Part shown: piece by piece, positions 1 through 8,115 of the stretch
Numbering within the stretch: the first letter of the stretch is position 1
Layout of the letters: each line of letters opens with the position of its first letter
From: JBJFCE01 sp964437825
Lineage (GTDB): Bacteria > Bacillota > Clostridia > Lachnospirales > Lachnospiraceae
Assembly (NCBI GenBank): GCA_964437825.1
Contig: CAYTIH010000014.1
Coordinates: 1-49,136 of the forward strand
Length of the DNA: 49,136 nucleotides
Reading direction: 5' to 3'
Position numbers and translations under genes: made by a program
Notes under the pieces: generated by a model
What the model was told of the DNA's origin: nothing
The model's database searches: none
Seen by the model: the letters and a program-made list of their open reading frames with translations, nothing else

Positions 1-23
1 GCCTTGTGAACCGCAACGATGAT

Positions 24-52
24 ATCTTATCACTCGGTTTTTCACATGTCAA
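24..52 (-). promoter_or_regulatory. Strong leftward sigma-A promoter (downstream of a tandem pair)
   Basis: On the minus strand a perfect -35 TTGACA (47-52) and a -10 TAAGAT (24-29) are separated by exactly 17 bases. An A/T-rich stretch (about 62-90) lies just upstream, as UP elements do. Transcription runs out of the left edge. With the second promoter at 133-161 this resembles the tandem P1/P2 arrangement of rRNA operons; the driven gene is not visible. Confidence 0.75.
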
Positions 53-132
53 CAGTTTTTTATTCTTTTTCGAATCTTTTTTAATAGGTACGAAAAAGTT
101 GAACTGTTCACCGTTTTTCGCGGTGGGTTTTT

Positions 133-161
133 ATAATAGCATTCCTGTTTTTATTTGTCAA
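133..161 (-). promoter_or_regulatory. Strong leftward sigma-A promoter (upstream of a tandem pair)
   Basis: Minus-strand TTGACA (156-161), a 17-base spacer and TATTAT (133-138). It lies 109 bases upstream of the second promoter and fires the same way, out of the window. A short inverted repeat CACCG/CGGTG (109-125) sits between the two promoters. No start codon or ribosome site follows within the window, which fits a stable-RNA operon. Confidence 0.75.
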
Positions 162-275
162 TAAATTTTTTAATTTTATAGACTGCTATTTTGAATGCTT
201 TTTGAAAGCTGATTTCTGACATTTCGCTATGCCTTTTATGAATCAATTCATGACGGTTCTGCAAAACCGAAGTTA

Positions 276-548
276 TCAATCTCTTATTACTGATGCTGCC
301 TTAAATCCAAACAAATAAAAACTATATTCTGTCACTCCCTGCAATTCATCCTCCGGCATAAAGTTTCCTTCTATGTCAAAAGAATAGCCTAAACCAACAT
401 AATGCCCTGATCCGCCATCGTCGGCAGTTTCGACTCCAACGGAAAATATCGGCTTTTCAAAACTATGAACTCTACTAAAGTCAACTACTCCGGCAAGGGT
501 CCAAATTGCCGCTAAGATCACAGCGATTAAAAATATTTTCTTTTTCAA
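276..548 (-). CDS. Small membrane-anchored protein of unknown function
   Basis: About 90 residues. A lysine-rich start is followed by one hydrophobic helix (IFLIAVILAAIWTLAGVV) and then an extracytoplasmic part with a GGSGHYVGLGYSFDIEGNF stretch. I place the start at the TTG at 546-548, because a GGAG ribosome site lies 9 bases upstream of it and the protein then begins MKKKIFL. The longer frame from the TTG at 563 would put that ribosome site inside the gene. No family is recognised. The helix suggests a signal anchor or uncleaved signal peptide. It lies downstream of the tRNA-Ser terminator with no clear promoter of its own. Two hairpins (238-251 and 255-270) follow the stop. Confidence 0.6.
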   Translation of the reverse strand: MKKKIFLIAVILAAIWTLAGVVDFSRVHSFEKPIFSVGVETADDGGSGHYVGLGYSFDIEGNFMPEDELQGVTEYSFYLFGFKAASVIRD

Positions 549-610
549 GTTTGGTTTCTCCAATATTCACTATACAGCTTCCGATTCTCCGCACGGAGGC
601 TCATAAAAAG

Positions 611-645
611 CAAAAAAACAGAAGTGCCGGTTTTCAGCACTTCTG
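611..645 (-). terminator. Rho-independent terminator of tRNA-Ser
   Basis: Stem CAGAAGTGC (619-627) pairs with GCACTTCTG (637-645). On the minus strand it is followed by a run of seven T (complement of 612-618). It lies about 20 bases beyond the 3' end of the tRNA. Confidence 0.85.
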
Positions 646-666
646 ATATTTTCTTGGTAGTCAAAA

Positions 667-754
667 CGGAGAAAGAGGGATTTGAACCCTCGCGCCGGTC
701 ACCCGACCTACACCCTTAGCAGGGGCGCCTCTTCAGCCTCTTGAGTATTTCTCC
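667..754 (-). tRNA. tRNA-Ser (GCU anticodon)
   Basis: 88-base class II tRNA. The acceptor stem GGAGAAA pairs with TTTCTCC, with G as discriminator base. The anticodon stem CGCCC/GGGTG carries the loop CTGCTAA, so the anticodon is GCT, reading AGC and AGU. A long variable arm, as expected for serine, and a T-arm containing GGTTCAAATCC follow. The terminal CCA is not encoded: the gene runs directly into TTTT. Confidence 0.95.
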
Positions 755-808
755 ATAGTCTGAATTACATCCTCTACCAATTTTGCCTCACTAAGTGACG
801 CAGATTTT

Positions 809-837
809 ATTATAATGATATCCATCTCTTTTGTCAA
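809..837 (-). promoter_or_regulatory. Promoter of tRNA-Ser
   Basis: Consensus TTGACA (832-837), 17-base spacer, consensus TATAAT (809-814) on the minus strand, about 50 bases upstream of the mature tRNA 5' end. The -35 box abuts the 28-bp tandem duplication at 838-893. Confidence 0.9.
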
Positions 838-893
838 TTCTTTTTTTCAGTTTCCTGTCCTGCCGTTCTTTTTTTCAGTTTCCTGTCCTGCCG
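838..893. repeat. Perfect tandem duplication of a 28-bp unit
   Basis: Units 838-865 and 866-893 are identical. Each contains a run of seven T followed by CAG and TTTCCTGTCCTGCCG. The duplication lies between the plsC stop and the -35 box of the tRNA-Ser promoter, so on the minus strand it places two A-rich tracts upstream of that promoter. Confidence 0.9.
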
Positions 894-985
894 GCATTCC
901 GCATCTTGTGTTTGTTGGCGGATCGGATTTTGCATCAACTTCGCGGACCTATCCATGTCTTCTTCTCCGGTCCGATTACCCTATC

Positions 986-1714
986 TTAAATTTCTCCATT
1001 TTGATCCATCATATGCAGCCGAATCTGTTCTTCTATTCTCTTTTTAACCAGTCCTGCAATTTCCGTGGTATTCAGGTCTTTATATTCCTCATAAGGAATC
1101 GGCTTTAAATAATATATGTGAACAGTCACCGGTTTTATGGATTTCTCATCAAAGGGGCGGAAGGAATCAATAAGCGCAACAGGTACAATGGGACATCTGG
1201 CCTTTGTCGCACTTTTAAAGCTGCCGCCTTTCATTTCATTTAATTCATTCCCTTTTCTACTTCGGGTACCTTCCGCAAAGATCAGAAAATTCCTTCCGTT
1301 TTTTACCTCCGCAGTTACCTGCTTGATTACCTCCAGGGATTGGCGGATATCTTCTCTGTCAATTGAAATAGATCCGGTCGCTTCCACAATCTGCTTCAAT
1401 AAAATAACATGACTTGCTTCTTTTTTGATGACAAAAGCAAAGGGCATCTCACAGGAATCAATGATGGACAGTACATCATAAAGTCCCTGGTGATTCGGGA
1501 AAAACATAAATCCGGATTGTGCAGGTATGTTCTCCGTCCCGTGCGCATCAATGGTAACTTTCCCGGCATGATTTGCTTTTTTACATACATGCCGAATCAC
1601 CGCATAGCTATGAGGATAATCCACGGGCTTTTTTTTACCGCATAACCAGATACGAAACAGATAATATGGCGCTTTCAGAAAAAGTCTCAGCACCATCATG
1701 ACGATTCTTCTCAT
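986..1714 (-). CDS. plsC: 1-acyl-sn-glycerol-3-phosphate acyltransferase (PlsC family)
   Basis: Adds the second acyl chain to lysophosphatidic acid to make phosphatidic acid for membrane phospholipids, acting at the inner face of the membrane. The 242-residue length is normal. The catalytic NHxxxxD motif is NHQGLYD at residues 74-80, and the substrate-binding motif FAEGTRSRKG is at about 147-156. A hydrophobic, basic N-terminus (MRRIVMMVLRLFLKAPYYLF) fits membrane association. The ATG at 1714 has only a weak, distant AGGTG upstream. It follows the fumarase beta gene on the same strand by about 60 bases with no terminator seen, so it may be read from the same transcript. Confidence 0.88.
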   Translation of the reverse strand: MRRIVMMVLRLFLKAPYYLFRIWLCGKKKPVDYPHSYAVIRHVCKKANHAGKVTIDAHGTENIPAQSGFMFFPNHQGLYDVLSIIDSCEMPFAFVIKKEASHVILLKQIVEATGSISIDREDIRQSLEVIKQVTAEVKNGRNFLIFAEGTRSRKGNELNEMKGGSFKSATKARCPIVPVALIDSFRPFDEKSIKPVTVHIYYLKPIPYEEYKDLNTTEIAGLVKKRIEEQIRLHMMDQNGEI

Positions 1715-1775
1715 ACTCTAATCAATAGCACCTTTCTTGCATAACTGAAACAACTGTCTCCAAAATATTCTTTTT

Positions 1776-2327
1776 CTATTCCTTGCGATATTTTGTAACG
1801 GCTGTTTCGTAAAGGTTATTTCCCTGACTGTCAATCACAACGATGACCGGAAAATTCTTTACCGCCAACTTTCGAATTGCCTCTGCACCCAGATCATCAT
1901 AAGCAATTACCTCGGATGACAGAACGGATTTGGAGAGCAGCGCGCCTGCTCCGCCCACTGCCGCAAAATATACTGCGCCATTACGAACAATGGCGTCCGT
2001 CACTTCCTTGGAACGTTTCCCCTTGCCGATCATACCGCCGAGTCCCAGATCCAATAGTGCAGGCGCATACTTATCCATCCTGCTGGCCGTTGTCGGTCCT
2101 GCGGAGCCAATGGGTCTTCCTTCTCTGGCCGGTGAAGGTCCCATATAATAAATCAGATTTTCTTTTATCTCCATTGGAAGCGCTTCTCCTCGCAAAAGCG
2201 TCTCCGACATTCTCTTATGTGCAGCATCCCTTGCAGTATAAATCGTTCCGGAGATATACACATAATCACCTGCATGCAGCTTCGATGCAGTTTGCTTATC
2301 AAGCGGTGCCGTAATATATTGATCCAT
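1776..2327 (-). CDS. Class I fumarate hydratase, beta subunit (TtdB/FumA C-terminal type)
   Basis: Forms with the alpha subunit an oxygen-sensitive [4Fe-4S] hydro-lyase that interconverts fumarate and malate; tartrate dehydratase is a close relative and cannot be excluded. Family motifs are YYMGPSPAREGRPIGSAGPT and a GKGKRS stretch. The start is the ATG at 2327 (MDQYITAPL), because GGAG lies 6 bases upstream; the in-frame extension to 2378 is not needed. It is separated from the alpha gene by about 285 bases rich in hairpins, unusual for two subunits that are normally adjacent. Confidence 0.9.
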   Translation of the reverse strand: MDQYITAPLDKQTASKLHAGDYVYISGTIYTARDAAHKRMSETLLRGEALPMEIKENLIYYMGPSPAREGRPIGSAGPTTASRMDKYAPALLDLGLGGMIGKGKRSKEVTDAIVRNGAVYFAAVGGAGALLSKSVLSSEVIAYDDLGAEAIRKLAVKNFPVIVVIDSQGNNLYETAVTKYRKE

Positions 2328-2345
2328 GCTAATCTCCATTTCTGA

Positions 2346-2483
2346 GCGACTTGTCGCAAAGAGGCAAAATCTTACCAAAGTAAGATTGCAAATATCAAAT
2401 TTGCGTCTGCCATCAAAGCTATTTGTTTTCGCTCAGAAACAAATAGCCGATTGAAAATAAGCTATCAAGCTTATTTTTCAATC
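2346..2483. repeat. Stack of inverted repeats between the fumarase subunit genes
   Basis: Successive stem-loops can be drawn: GCGAC/GTCGC (2346-2357); an 8-bp stem 2368-2375/2380-2387; GCAAAT/ATTTGC (2388-2404); a perfect 11-bp stem GCTATTTGTTT/AAACAAATAGC (2418-2447); and a 15/16-base stem with one bulge (2449-2483). The loop of the 11-bp hairpin lies within 2429-2439, which is an exact complement of 2339-2349, directly beside the ribosome site of the beta gene (GGAG at 2334-2337). The region 2484-2613 shows no gene. Confidence 0.75.
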
Positions 2484-2613
2484 TATCATTCTCATTTTCC
2501 AAAACAGGAAACTCCCGTCCGATCTCTGTATTTGTATTCTATAAACCATATATATTGATCCATATTGCATGCGTTTCTTCTATATATAGCAGGTTTTCTG
2601 GAAGCTTTGCTTT

Positions 2614-3456
2614 CTACAGAATACGCTGTGCATGTCTGTTTACGTGACAGCAGATATTGACTCCTACAGGAAGTCCTGCAATATGCGTCGGATAAGTCAG
2701 AATATGAACCGCCAGCGCCGTTGTCGTTCCTCCCAGGCCTCCCGGACCGATGCCCGTACGATTGATATGTTTCAAGAGTTCTTCTTCCATCTCTTTGACA
2801 TACGGAATTTCGGAATGAGAGCCCACGGGTCTAGTCAGTGCTTTTTTGGCCATAAGGGCGCACTTTTCAAAGGTTCCTCCGATTCCCACCCCTACTACCA
2901 TGGGAGGACACGCATTGGGACCCGCATCCTTCACGGCTGATAAAACCGCATTTTTGACTCCTTCTATTCCGTCCGCGGGCTTAAGCATAAATACTCTGCT
3001 CATATTCTCGCTGCCAAAGCCCTTCGGTGCTACCGTGATCTTAACCTGATCCCCCGAAACAATCGAATAATATATGATTCCGGGCGTGTTATCCTTTGTA
3101 TTTTCCCTTATCAAAGGATCTTTTACCACAGACTTTCTAAGATATCCGGACATATAGCCCTGACGGATTCCCTCTTGAATCGCCTCCTCCAAAGCTCCGC
3201 CTTCAAAATGCACCTCCTGACCGATGTCCATGAATACAACTGCCATTCCGGTATCCTGACAGATCGGTATCATATCCTCCCCGGCAATCTTCAAATTTTC
3301 CTGCAGCTGCATCAAAATCTGTTTTCCGAGAGGCGCCTCTTCCGTCTCGACCGCCTGCTTCATCGCCTGATCCATATCCTGTGTCAGGAAATGATTTGCC
3401 TCTATGCACATTTCCCTGATTGCTTTCGTAATGTCCTCTACCTGTATCGTTCTCAT
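2614..3456 (-). CDS. Class I fumarate hydratase, alpha subunit (TtdA/FumA N-terminal type)
   Basis: About 280 residues. Carries the [4Fe-4S] ligands of the class I fumarase/tartrate dehydratase alpha subunit: the CQDTGMAVVF motif, the cysteine in NACPPMVVGVGIGG and one in GVNICCHVNRHAQR near the C-terminus. GIGPGGLGGTTTALAV is also typical. The start is the ATG at 3456 (MRTIQVEDI) with GAGGAA just upstream; a longer frame to 3480 is less likely. It begins 13 bases after the DUF362 gene, so the two are probably translated from one message. Fermentative or partial reverse TCA use is likely, but no other TCA gene is in view. Confidence 0.92.
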   Translation of the reverse strand: MRTIQVEDITKAIREMCIEANHFLTQDMDQAMKQAVETEEAPLGKQILMQLQENLKIAGEDMIPICQDTGMAVVFMDIGQEVHFEGGALEEAIQEGIRQGYMSGYLRKSVVKDPLIRENTKDNTPGIIYYSIVSGDQVKITVAPKGFGSENMSRVFMLKPADGIEGVKNAVLSAVKDAGPNACPPMVVGVGIGGTFEKCALMAKKALTRPVGSHSEIPYVKEMEEELLKHINRTGIGPGGLGGTTTALAVHILTYPTHIAGLPVGVNICCHVNRHAQRIL

Positions 3457-3469
3457 AGCTTCCTCTTTG

Positions 3470-4576
3470 TTATATCTCAATCAATTCATACTGATCGCTT
3501 CCAAGCCCCAGCTTCAATGAATGCTCAATTAAAACTCTCCAGTTGGTATCCGGCGCCGAGTCCGTGAAATGATCATGATGTGTATGAGGCATACGTTCCA
3601 ACTGACTATTCGGAGTAATCGGCTGTCGATTGACCGCATCCGCACAGGCAAGATCCAGTGCAACCGGATCAAAGGAAGCAAACATCCCCACATCAGGCAC
3701 AATGGGGATATCGTTTTCCGCATGGCAGTCACAATTCGGGGACACATCCACTACCAGATTAATATGAAAATTCGGTCTTCCCTGCAGAACCGCTTTGCTG
3801 TATTCTGCAATTTTTTTATTCAGAATATCGTTGGCATGATATCCGGTCGGGGCAACCGCGTCCATGGGGCATGCTCCGATACAGCGTCCGCAGCCCACAC
3901 ATTTATCAATATCAATAGATGCCTTGCCGTCCGTAATCTTTGGCGCATCATGGGCACAAATCTTGATACAGCGTCCGCAGCCTACGCACACATCCTGATT
4001 AACGCTCGGCTTACCGCTGCTGTGCATTTCCATTTTTCCTGCACGGGAGCCGCAGCCCATTCCGATATTTTTGAGTGCGCCGCCAAATCCTGTCGCTTCA
4101 TGTCCTTTAAAATGATTCAACGTAACTATAATATCAGCATCCATAATCGCCTGACCGATTTTAGCCTGCGTTACATATTCTCCGCCTTCGATCGGCACCA
4201 GTTCTTCATCCGTCCCTTTCAAACCGTCCGCTATAATCACATGGCATCCGGTTGAAAAAGGCGAAAACCCATTTTGGTATGCAGCATCCAAATGATCCAA
4301 TGCATTTTTCCTACCGCCCACATACAGCGTATTACAATCCGTCAAAAACGGCTTTCCGCCAAGCTCCCGAATCACCTTCACGACGACAGCAGCATAATTC
4401 GGCCTTAAATATGCAAGATTCCCCGGTTCTCCAAAATGAATCTTGACCGCGGCATATTTGTTTGTAAAGTCAATATTCCCAATACCCGCTGTTTTGATCA
4501 GACGCTCCAGTTTCTGCGGCAGATTTTCATGAAACGAGGTTCTCATATTTGTGAAATAAACCGTGGACTTCTCCAT
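3470..4576 (-). CDS. DUF362 protein with two [4Fe-4S] ferredoxin motifs
   Basis: 368 residues. The N-terminal two thirds are the DUF362 fold (VKIHFGEPGNLAYLRP; LNHFKGHEATGFGGALKNIGMGCGSRAGK). Two ferredoxin motifs follow: CVGCGRCIKICAHDA and CVGCGRCIGACPMDA. A conserved C-terminal DUF362 part includes DVSPNCDCH and FASFDPVALDLACADA. The start is the ATG at 4576 with a strong AAGGAGAG site. The biochemical role of the family is unsettled; electron transfer or a cofactor/Fe-S function is plausible. It leads an operon with the Fe-S dependent fumarase, so a link to that enzyme's cluster or redox state is a reasonable inference only. Confidence 0.88.
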   Translation of the reverse strand: MEKSTVYFTNMRTSFHENLPQKLERLIKTAGIGNIDFTNKYAAVKIHFGEPGNLAYLRPNYAAVVVKVIRELGGKPFLTDCNTLYVGGRKNALDHLDAAYQNGFSPFSTGCHVIIADGLKGTDEELVPIEGGEYVTQAKIGQAIMDADIIVTLNHFKGHEATGFGGALKNIGMGCGSRAGKMEMHSSGKPSVNQDVCVGCGRCIKICAHDAPKITDGKASIDIDKCVGCGRCIGACPMDAVAPTGYHANDILNKKIAEYSKAVLQGRPNFHINLVVDVSPNCDCHAENDIPIVPDVGMFASFDPVALDLACADAVNRQPITPNSQLERMPHTHHDHFTDSAPDTNWRVLIEHSLKLGLGSDQYELIEI

Positions 4577-4594
4577 AATCCTCTCTCCTTTCCA

Positions 4595-4624
4595 CAATTC
4601 CGTCTTCTAGGCAATTGCGTCTTC
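4595..4624. repeat. Short imperfect direct repeat upstream of the DUF362 gene
   Basis: Two 13-base copies (4595-4607 and 4612-4624; 12 of 13 bases equal) lie in the 57-base gap between the membrane-protein stop and the DUF362 ribosome site. Possibly a regulator site; nothing further supports this. Confidence 0.4.
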
Positions 4625-4633
4625 AAAGCCGGC

Positions 4634-5308
4634 TCACATTGTATCCCGGCTCTCCGCCTTACGGAAAATCAAACGGACGACTGCCTGTATCGGATATAAA
4701 AGCGGAATGATTACATACAACAGAGTATAAGCCATATTACCAAAGACCGCATTTTCAAAGGTATAGGTATCAAAGAAGTTATTTCCGCAGCTGAAACAAA
4801 TAAATGAAATCATCTCCAGAAAAAACATAAAGAACACGTAGGCAATCCATTCTCCCGCGCGTATCCACTTCTGCCTCGTTTCCTTTGCCCATAGCTGAAT
4901 CCGATAAAAACGGATATCATATACGTTTTTAAGAACAAAAAAAAGCAGAATGCCGAAAAAGCCTGTTGCCGGACTAACATAATATGTAATATCCGTACCC
5001 GTAGAAAATTCATATTTCACAAATGTTTTATAGAGCAGCGAAAAAATATACGTGCCCACATACAATAACACTGTATCAATGAGCATTGCCGGTAAGCCGT
5101 TGATCAGCTGTTGCTTTAAACCTGTCTGCTGCCGACTCTGCTTTTTACCGCCGTGATTTCTCTGCGTATGTTGTAAGGACCGACCTTCCCTGCCGGTCTG
5201 TTTTTTGGCTTCAGACTGCTTTCTTTTCTCTGATTGGTCCGCACGTTCCTCTTTTTTCATCTGAGTCAAAATCCTTCTCAGTTCATCTTTGTTTTCCTGC
5301 TTCGCCAT
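4634..5308 (-). CDS. Membrane protein of unknown function with a charged N-terminal region
   Basis: About 224 residues. The first ~65 residues are highly charged (many K, R, E, Q) and likely coiled or disordered. About four hydrophobic segments follow (LPAMLIDTVLLYVGTYIFSLL; GFFGILLFFVLKNVY; WIAYVFFMFFLEMISFICF; MAYTLLYVIIPLLYPIQAVV), and the protein ends in a short basic tail. The organisation recalls RDD-like or DUF-type multi-pass proteins, but I recognise no family. The start is chosen at the ATG at 5308 (MAKQENKDEL), which has AGGA 8 bases upstream; an ATG at 5332 and a TTG at 5353 are in frame and possible. It lies 64 bases after the GtrA gene on the same strand. Confidence 0.7.
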   Translation of the reverse strand: MAKQENKDELRRILTQMKKEERADQSEKRKQSEAKKQTGREGRSLQHTQRNHGGKKQSRQQTGLKQQLINGLPAMLIDTVLLYVGTYIFSLLYKTFVKYEFSTGTDITYYVSPATGFFGILLFFVLKNVYDIRFYRIQLWAKETRQKWIRAGEWIAYVFFMFFLEMISFICFSCGNNFFDTYTFENAVFGNMAYTLLYVIIPLLYPIQAVVRLIFRKAESRDTM

Positions 5309-5372
5309 TTTCGTTTTCCTATCGGTATCCATACTATGAGGTTTCCGTTCCAACGCCCCACAGCATATTGAT

Positions 5373-5798
5373 TCATCCTTCTTTTTTCTTCCTAAATACG
5401 ATAAATTTACTGAGTATATAGTTTGTAATTGTCACAAGAACTGCCGCAATAAAGGTAGAAATCCAATCATCCACATGGAATATGGTAGGCAGCAGCCACA
5501 TAATGAACATGTCCATCAGCAGCGTTACCACGCGGGCCGATGCAAAAGAAGCCGCTTCCTTTAACATGTTGGGATTTTTGCTTTGGAATACAAATGCGCG
5601 GTTTGTAAAATATCCGAATGTCACGCCTGCAACCCAGCGGATAATTACCGCAATCTGCATTAGGATCGGATTGTTGACATCCATGATGAATGTGCAGACA
5701 GCGTATGCAATCCAGCTTACAATAGTAGTTGCTACGCCGACGACCAGATATACGATCAACTCACGATATTTAGTATAATATTTTTTTATCTTATCCAT
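5373..5798 (-). CDS. GtrA family membrane protein
   Basis: 141 residues with four predicted membrane helices. Features typical of GtrA/PF04138 are YLVVGVATTIVSWIAYAVC near the start, WVAGVTFGYFTNRAFVF in the middle and NYILSKFIVFRKK at the end. The family is linked to moving polyprenyl-linked sugars across the membrane for cell-surface polysaccharide modification. The start is the ATG at 5798 with AAGGAG 6 bases upstream. The frame extends to 5870, but that extension contains the ribosome site and is not membrane-like. No glycosyltransferase partner is adjacent, so the sugar is unknown. Confidence 0.85.
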   Translation of the reverse strand: MDKIKKYYTKYRELIVYLVVGVATTIVSWIAYAVCTFIMDVNNPILMQIAVIIRWVAGVTFGYFTNRAFVFQSKNPNMLKEAASFASARVVTLLMDMFIMWLLPTIFHVDDWISTFIAAVLVTITNYILSKFIVFRKKKEG

Positions 5799-5886
5799 AG
5801 AACTCCTTATTTGCTGCCCGCACGAAAAACAAATGCCGCTTCGCGCCGCTTGTTTTTCTTTTGCGTTCATTATATCATATTATACC

Positions 5887-5939
5887 TTAAAAAACAGAGC
5901 CATACCATTGCAAATGCATAAAATAACGGTAAGGCTCTG
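5887..5939 (-). terminator. Terminator of the Mrp operon
   Basis: On the minus strand CAGAGCC-T-TACC pairs with GGTA-T-GGCTCTG across an A/T-rich loop (hairpin 5895-5939), followed by six T (complement of 5889-5894). It lies just past the last antiporter gene. Confidence 0.85.
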
Positions 5940-5949
5940 CAATTTCCTG

Positions 5950-8103
5950 TCAGCTGCGTATTAAAATATACACTACCGTAAAAATAAAACCAAGACAGAA
6001 CAGAAGCAATCCGAAGGATAAACTTCTGGATATAATCATATAATTTTCCCGGCGGTCCTCACGAATACATGCGAACACGTGGCGATAACTGTTTTTCAGA
6101 ATCTTCGGATTCTTTCTCCGGACGGTTTTGTTAAGCAATCGGTTCATAAAATCCCCAACGGAACCCATCATATCCGTAAACAGCGTTCCTTCTTCCCTTT
6201 CATACGGAATCGGGCTTTCTTTGTAAACCGTCTTTCGCAAAAGCAGCAAAATTCCGTCCACAAGGGTATCGCAAATCCGGCAGAAAAAGCCGATCACTGC
6301 CGGGAGTATCTTTAATAACAGCGGGCGATATACTGCATTCTCCAAATCCAATTTCTCCGGCCACAAATTCAGGTACTCCTTCACGCTTCCCTTCTTCTTT
6401 TTCATCAGACAGGTTCGGATCACGCCAAAATACAGAATCACTCCGATCAAAATAGAGATCAGCGCACCCTTTAAGCTTTCAAAGCCAAAATAAGAAACCT
6501 CCTCCATGTCTTCTGTCAGATGCATAAAACTATCGCCGAGAGCTCCGAGCGGCTGTGTGATAAGCTTCGGAAAAAAGCCAAGCATCGGAAGTAAAACCGC
6601 GCTCCCTACAATAGCAAAGGTACTCTTCAGATTCATATACTTTTTCATTTCATCAAAACGGCTTTGCTCTTTTTCGTCCGCATTTTTCTCTATAAACAGA
6701 CAGACATACAGCTTGGTCATATAAGCAACGGTCATTCCGCCGCTGATCAGGAAAATCCATTCTATCACATGCAGCATTCCTGACGAGGTCATGATCTCTG
6801 CAAATCCGTTAATCCCCTCAAACGCACCGCTGCCTGCAAGCTTCGCCGATTCGTTTGCCGCTTCCACAATCCCCTCATGGAGCAGCGTTTTACTGATATA
6901 TCCGTTCCAAAGCGGAATCCCGCCGATGCCAAACGCACCCATCAAAAATGCAAAATGAAGCAGCGGCTTCTTTCGCCCAAAGCCCCGGATCTCATTCAGA
7001 TTCAGCTTATGCAGATTCATAAAGACAACGCCTGCTACCATAAACAGTACCAGCTTGATCAGGGAATGATTCATCATATGAAGTAAGGTTCCTCTTGCCG
7101 CCAGTCCGCTTTCGGCCCCGGGCAGGCACCGGATCCCCACACCCACCAGAATAAATCCGATCTGGGACATGGAAGAACATGCAAGAGTCCGCTTCAAATC
7201 CACGGAAAAAACCGCAAGCAGAGCACCGCCAAACATGGTAATCACGCCCAGAAATAAAATCAGTGCGCCCCAGTTTACATCCTCGCGGAAAATATTACAG
7301 GTTACCACTAGAATCCCGAATATACCGGACTTCGTCAAAATACCGGACAATAATGCAGATGCAGGCGCCGGCGCAACCGGATGCGCTTTCGGCAGCCAGA
7401 TATGGAGCGGAAACGCACCCGCTTTAGCGCCAAAGCCAACAAGTATGCAGACTCCCGCCGCATACAGCATTCCCTTATCCTCACACGCCCTGCAGGCCTC
7501 AAGGAGACTTGCCATATCCAGTGTACCGATTGTGTAATACAGCAAAAACAATCCCATCAGCATGACCAGACCGCCGATCACAGCAACCGCAAGGTATGTG
7601 GCTGCCGCCCTCAGGGACTCCGCTCTTTCATCCTGTGCAACCCATACATAGGACGTAAAGGACATCATTTCAAAGAAGATAAAAGTAGTATACAAATCCG
7701 CGGACAGAAATACTCCCACTGTCGCGCCCAATGTTAATAAATGAAACAAATAGTATCTGTTCCTGTTCCGGTAATGCGTAAAATATTCCTCTGAAAACAG
7801 CGTGGTCATCATCCACATCAGCGCCGCTATGGAGCCATACAGCACACGGAAACCGTCCAAAGTGAAATGAAGTCCCATGCCGCAGAAATCCTTCAGTACA
7901 AAAGAGATACTTGCTCCCTCACGATATCGGAAAAATAATACCAGAAATATGAAAAATTCTAAAGCTGCAACTATCTGCGCAACATAGTCCCTGCACTTTA
8001 CGCTGCCTGTGATTCTTTTACAAATACGGCCGGTCAGATATGCGGCAAGGGCGCCGATCATAGGAAAACATACCAGAATCAACAATATCAAATTTCCTTC
8101 CAT
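5950..8103 (-). CDS. NuoL/HyfB-like proton-conducting antiporter subunit (MrpA N-terminal type)
   Basis: 717 residues, about 14 core helices plus a long C-terminal extension ending in a further helix. The residues of the proton/cation path are all present: the TM5 glutamate in FIFFEMMSFTSYV, the TM7 lysine in GFGAKAGAFPLHIWLPKAHPVAPAPASALLSG, the TM8 lysine in ILTKSG and the TM12 lysine in NGYISKTLLHEG. The ATG at 8103 has AAGGAGG. It is the last and largest of four consecutive related subunits. It lacks the DUF4040 and MbhE parts of a full MrpA; these are encoded separately upstream. It acts in the cytoplasmic membrane. Confidence 0.88.
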   Translation of the reverse strand: MEGNLILLILVCFPMIGALAAYLTGRICKRITGSVKCRDYVAQIVAALEFFIFLVLFFRYREGASISFVLKDFCGMGLHFTLDGFRVLYGSIAALMWMMTTLFSEEYFTHYRNRNRYYLFHLLTLGATVGVFLSADLYTTFIFFEMMSFTSYVWVAQDERAESLRAAATYLAVAVIGGLVMLMGLFLLYYTIGTLDMASLLEACRACEDKGMLYAAGVCILVGFGAKAGAFPLHIWLPKAHPVAPAPASALLSGILTKSGIFGILVVTCNIFREDVNWGALILFLGVITMFGGALLAVFSVDLKRTLACSSMSQIGFILVGVGIRCLPGAESGLAARGTLLHMMNHSLIKLVLFMVAGVVFMNLHKLNLNEIRGFGRKKPLLHFAFLMGAFGIGGIPLWNGYISKTLLHEGIVEAANESAKLAGSGAFEGINGFAEIMTSSGMLHVIEWIFLISGGMTVAYMTKLYVCLFIEKNADEKEQSRFDEMKKYMNLKSTFAIVGSAVLLPMLGFFPKLITQPLGALGDSFMHLTEDMEEVSYFGFESLKGALISILIGVILYFGVIRTCLMKKKKGSVKEYLNLWPEKLDLENAVYRPLLLKILPAVIGFFCRICDTLVDGILLLLRKTVYKESPIPYEREEGTLFTDMMGSVGDFMNRLLNKTVRRKNPKILKNSYRHVFACIREDRRENYMIISRSLSFGLLLFCLGFIFTVVYILIRS

Positions 8104-8115
8104 CTCACACCCTCC

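Noticed and set aside
276..563. Start of the small membrane protein at 563
   Set aside because: The ribosome site GGAG lies inside that extension and serves the TTG at 548 instead.
815..1108. Plus-strand open frame of 97 codons
   Set aside because: It runs over the tRNA promoter, the 28-bp duplication and the plsC 3' end, has no ribosome site and shows low-complexity F/S-rich sequence.
4609..4620. 12-base match (TAGGCAATTGCG) to the end of the MITE-like element
   Set aside because: The match stops after 12 bases, there is no partner repeat nearby, and it is explained as part of the short GAAGACG-AATTG direct repeat at 4595-4624.
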